From Saprospiraceae bacterium (GTDB lineage: Bacteria > Bacteroidota > Bacteroidia > Chitinophagales > Saprospiraceae), in assembly GCA_029251525.1 (NCBI GenBank), contig JAQXDE010000066.1:372001-436000 (forward strand): 64,000 nucleotides of DNA, written 5' to 3'. The position numbers and the translations under genes are program-made. Numbering within the stretch: position 1 is the stretch's first letter; every line of letters begins with the position of its first letter. Of this stretch, positions 62,701-64,000 are shown in pieces. The notes under the pieces were generated by a model. The model worked only from the letters and a program-made list of their open reading frames with translations, was not told the origin of the DNA and did no database searches.

Positions 62701-63039
62701 ACGTCTCGTTGGACCAAGCCAACTTTAGCTATGATTAATGAAGCGCAATACTCTGATGGTCATTGTTTTGCATGCGGTTATTCTGATTTAAAAATTGGTA
62801 AAACTGTAGGGATGCCAACTCCTGGAACCTGTAGTTTTGCAGGTTGGGAGGGTTTGCCAGACGGTTCTTATTGGGGGGTTGTACCTGTTAGCGCGAAAGA
62901 TATCAATGGAAATTGGATGGAAAACCTGCAAACGGAACCTGACGTAAAAGTGAAGAATGAGCCAGGTGTTGTTGATAATGGACGCGATCAACAGTTAGAA
63001 AAGGCAATTGAAGAAATGTTGAAGGATGTGAGGGAATAG
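59713..63039 (+). CDS. Tricorn-like S41 family protease
   Basis: A 1108-residue protein with a signal peptide (cleavage near LTFFAQ, residue 19). N-terminal beta-propeller repeats (about 25-320 and 330-550) resemble TolB/WD40-like blades (ISPDGTQIVFTYKGDLYKV, WSKDGSKIAFASDR). A strongly charged K/E/D-rich linker follows (about 562-620), then further propeller blades, a PDZ domain (about 810-895), and the tail-specific-protease core with GMIVDTRFNGGG and the nucleophile segment QYSDGHCF. Tricorn enzymes cut peptides to small fragments; the propeller gates access. The signal peptide places it in the periplasm or outside. Confidence 0.92.
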   Translation: MRNHLILLFLFISLTFFAQDSPNWLRHASISPDGTQIVFTYKGDLYKVASGGGDATQLTYHDAHDYKAVWSKDGSKIAFASDRYGNFDIFVMEAKGGAAKRLTFHSNSEMPYSFSHDNKSLIFGALRQDNVKHRQHPHRSQSELYSVSVEGGRVNQLLTFPAEDVAVSKDGGMLIYMDKKGGENEWRKHHTSAITRDIWTYDVKTKAHKMITTSTAEDRSPVLSSDEKSMYFLSERSGTYNVHKMSISNPSQTSQLTNFKLHPVRFLSMGNGVLSFGFDGELYTMKEGEKPKKVNVNIITQDKNNNDKFISINGGVNEMSISPNGKEIAFISRGEVFVTSVGESFTKRLTNTATAERFVSWGPEGKSVIYSGERNGKWSVYKTEKVRKEEPFFYASTLIQESPVLENGKDNYLAEYSPDGKKLAYIEDRRTLKIMDVATKEEVTLLTPEDLFHMRDGDQYFTWSPDSRWLLVDWGLSLNNTDVLLMAADGSKRINLNESGYYDSSPKWVNGGKQMLWFSNRNGLKSYATSGRSENDVYSMFFTQEAWDKFNLSDEDFTLMKAIEEAEKKAKEDKEKKEKKDKEKEGDKDKKKKEKKKNGKKKDDKSKDDKKDKKEEDKDKVKPLTFDWDKMKDQRSRLTIHSSRLGDAVLSKDGSKLYYLSRFEGKMNLWSTDLRTKETKMAMKLGANFGSLQWDKDMENLYLLSGGRISKIDPKAGKNKGVKIKGEMEFDSNAEREAMFNHVWIRTNAIFYHPDFHGINWNQMKTEYEKYLPHIGNSYELTEMLSEMLGELNVSHAGAGYRGGSMSNKDATASLGIFMNYDHTGNGILIDEIINGGPLDKSKMSVKAGMIIEKIDGETVESNQDVAKYLNRKANKFTLLEVSDPTTQKREMITIKPISLGAENQLLYKRWVKQNEKEVHEKSNGTLGYVHIPGMGDGPYRDIYQEMMGKYFDRKGMIVDTRFNGGGDLVADLAMFFTGVPFISYETEAKVVGGEPTSRWTKPTLAMINEAQYSDGHCFACGYSDLKIGKTVGMPTPGTCSFAGWEGLPDGSYWGVVPVSAKDINGNWMENLQTEPDVKVKNEPGVVDNGRDQQLEKAIEEMLKDVRE

Positions 63040-63060
63040 AAATTGTGTCATTTTTGTAAA

Positions 63061-63104
63061 TGAAAAAAGTCTATTTCAAATTTATTTGAAATAGACTTTT
63101 TTCA
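63061..63104 (+). terminator. Terminator of the Tricorn-like gene, perfect 20-bp stem
   Basis: 63061-63080 pairs exactly with 63085-63104 around the loop TTTA; the 3' arm contains a T6 run. Confidence 0.85.
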
Positions 63105-63117
63105 TAGAAAAGGTTTG

Positions 63118-63125
63118 TATTTTTG
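63118..63125 (+). promoter_or_regulatory. Probable -7 element of the pseudouridine synthase gene
   Basis: TATTTTTG matches TAnnTTTG; the predicted start near 63131 gives a leader of about 32 nt to ATG 63163. No -33 TTTG at the right distance, since the terminator of the previous gene lies there. Confidence 0.45.
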
Positions 63126-63162
63126 TTCTCCAAGAATTAAATATAAAGAAGAAAATAAGTTG

Positions 63163-64000
63163 ATGTCAGAAAATTGTTTTACTCCTTTCCAATCGTCCAT
63201 TTCGGATTACCCACTACCCGAGAAATTCACCTTTCCATTTTACTACGATCCTCATCCTCTCTGTTTACTGGCCTCCAAAGAACTTCAACGTCATATTGAG
63301 ACACAAACGGAATGGGAATATGACTTTGGTTTAGAAGAAGAAAAGCCTGATGTGATTATTGGGAAAATGTTCGGCGTCCTTGTTGTTCAAAATGAACAAA
63401 ATGAAATTGGCTATTTATCTTCATTCTCAGGAAAATTAGGCGATAGTAGTCATTATTCTAAATTTGTTCCGCCTATTATTGATGTTTGGGAGGTAGATAA
63501 TTTTTTAAATATTGGAATGGAGGAACTAAATACTATAAATCAAGAGATAAAAAAACTTGAAAGTCTTCCTGAGTTTGTTAGTTGTATGAATATAATGGAA
63601 AATGATCAGCTTATTGCTGCATCTCAAATCGAAGAGCAAAGGGAGAAAATGAGAAATAGTAAAAAAGAACGGAAGTTGATCCGTCAGAGAGAAAAAGAAT
63701 CAAATTCTCCAGAGGATTTCGAAGAAATAAATAAAGAATTGAATCAACAAAGTATCAATGGGAAAAAGGAGTTAAAAAGGCTATTAGAATTTTGGAAAGA
63801 TCGATCTGATCAAAATAAAAGGAAGGTAGATCAAATTAAAACAACTATTGACGAGTTAAAATTAAAACGAAAAAATAAATCTGCTGGCCTTCAAAAAAAG
63901 ATTTTTGATCAATACCGATTTTTAAATCAAGCAGGAGAAGTAAAAAGTCTATTGGATATTTTTAAAGATAAAACTCCAATGGGAGGGACAGGGGAGTGCG
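63163..64000 (+). CDS. RluA-family pseudouridine synthase, 5' part (cut by window end)
   Basis: An open frame of 279 codons from ATG 63163 runs off the window. The visible N-terminal part matches the extension of a long RluA-family subgroup: PLPEKFTFPFYYDPHPLCLLASKELQ, then GKMFGVLVVQNEQNEIGYLSSFSGKL. A helical, lysine/glutamate-rich coiled coil follows (about 145-255). PMGGTGEC at the edge corresponds to the PPxGAGECxAPKLL segment preceding the catalytic domain. The catalytic Asp motif lies outside the window, so activity cannot be checked. The product would isomerise uridine in rRNA or tRNA. Confidence 0.75.
   Translation, partial: MSENCFTPFQSSISDYPLPEKFTFPFYYDPHPLCLLASKELQRHIETQTEWEYDFGLEEEKPDVIIGKMFGVLVVQNEQNEIGYLSSFSGKLGDSSHYSKFVPPIIDVWEVDNFLNIGMEELNTINQEIKKLESLPEFVSCMNIMENDQLIAASQIEEQREKMRNSKKERKLIRQREKESNSPEDFEEINKELNQQSINGKKELKRLLEFWKDRSDQNKRKVDQIKTTIDELKLKRKNKSAGLQKKIFDQYRFLNQAGEVKSLLDIFKDKTPMGGTGEC

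Noticed and set aside
1-64000. CRISPR arrays, insertion sequences, prophage genes, rRNA operons
   Set aside because: No spaced direct repeats, transposase, integrase, phage structural genes or rRNA sequence were seen on either strand.

Overview
The window looks like a chromosomal segment of a marine or aquatic member of the Bacteroidota, most likely a Saprospiria/Chitinophagia-type bacterium. The DNA is AT-rich. Several promoters match the Bacteroidota form TAnnTTTG, with or without an upstream TTTG. Three secreted proteins carry type IX secretion (T9SS) sorting domains. Other typical family members are an S46 dipeptidyl peptidase, a Tricorn-like S41 protease, a HYC_CC_PP protein, lipoproteins with acidic export-like signals, and OmpA-type envelope proteins. 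I see no insertion sequence, CRISPR array, rRNA or prophage.

Layout. 0.2-7.7 kb: a fatty-acid/branched-chain acyl-CoA block (enoyl-CoA isomerase-like protein, thiolase, FadJ-type multifunctional enzyme, alpha-methylacyl-CoA racemase-like protein, NUDIX hydrolase, MBL-fold hydrolase). It is followed by tRNA-Val(GAC) on the minus strand, an SDR oxidoreductase and a serine hydrolase. 10.3-14.7 kb: two peptidoglycan-targeting proteins without signal peptides flank trmD. 14.8-26.2 kb: mostly minus-strand housekeeping and catabolic genes (S46 peptidase, M20 dipeptidase, topB, an RhlE-type helicase, a fatty acid desaturase, a tocopherol-cyclase-like protein). 26.2-30.0 kb: FKBP lipoprotein, a secreted ten-repeat T9SS protein and a thioredoxin-like protein. 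30.0-31.5 kb: a long non-coding region. 31.5-45.6 kb: proC, an OmpA/helix-hairpin-helix pair, an amino acid permease plus Rieske oxygenase pair, a giant PKD-domain adhesin-like protein, and three small minus-strand genes. 45.6-48.5 kb: mostly non-coding, with one NarL-type response regulator. 48.5-55.3 kb: a purM-like gene, mltG, panB, a lipoprotein and dnaK. 55.4-59.5 kb: a copper/MbnP-type cassette. 59.7-64 kb: the Tricorn-like protease and the 5' part of an RluA-family pseudouridine synthase cut off by the window end.

The most interesting region is 30.6-31.15 kb. Two perfect 20-bp palindromes with a TGTGA-N6-TCACA core (Crp-like sites) each sit exactly 22 nt upstream of an identical TATATTTG -7 box. 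Each promoter would drive a transcript of about 100 nt ending in an intrinsic terminator and containing no gene. A third, diverged unit of the same layout lies between them. The transcripts share a UAUCCCA block and a CC-AAA-CCUU block just before the terminator. I read this as a tandem family of Crp-controlled small RNAs.

The second is the cassette at 55.4-59.5 kb: HYC_CC_PP protein, heavy-metal-binding lipoprotein, T9SS-exported MbnP-like protein and two MauG/MbnH-type di-heme lipoproteins. It is bracketed by two similar terminators. It suggests a copper-linked protein-oxidation system moved to the cell surface.
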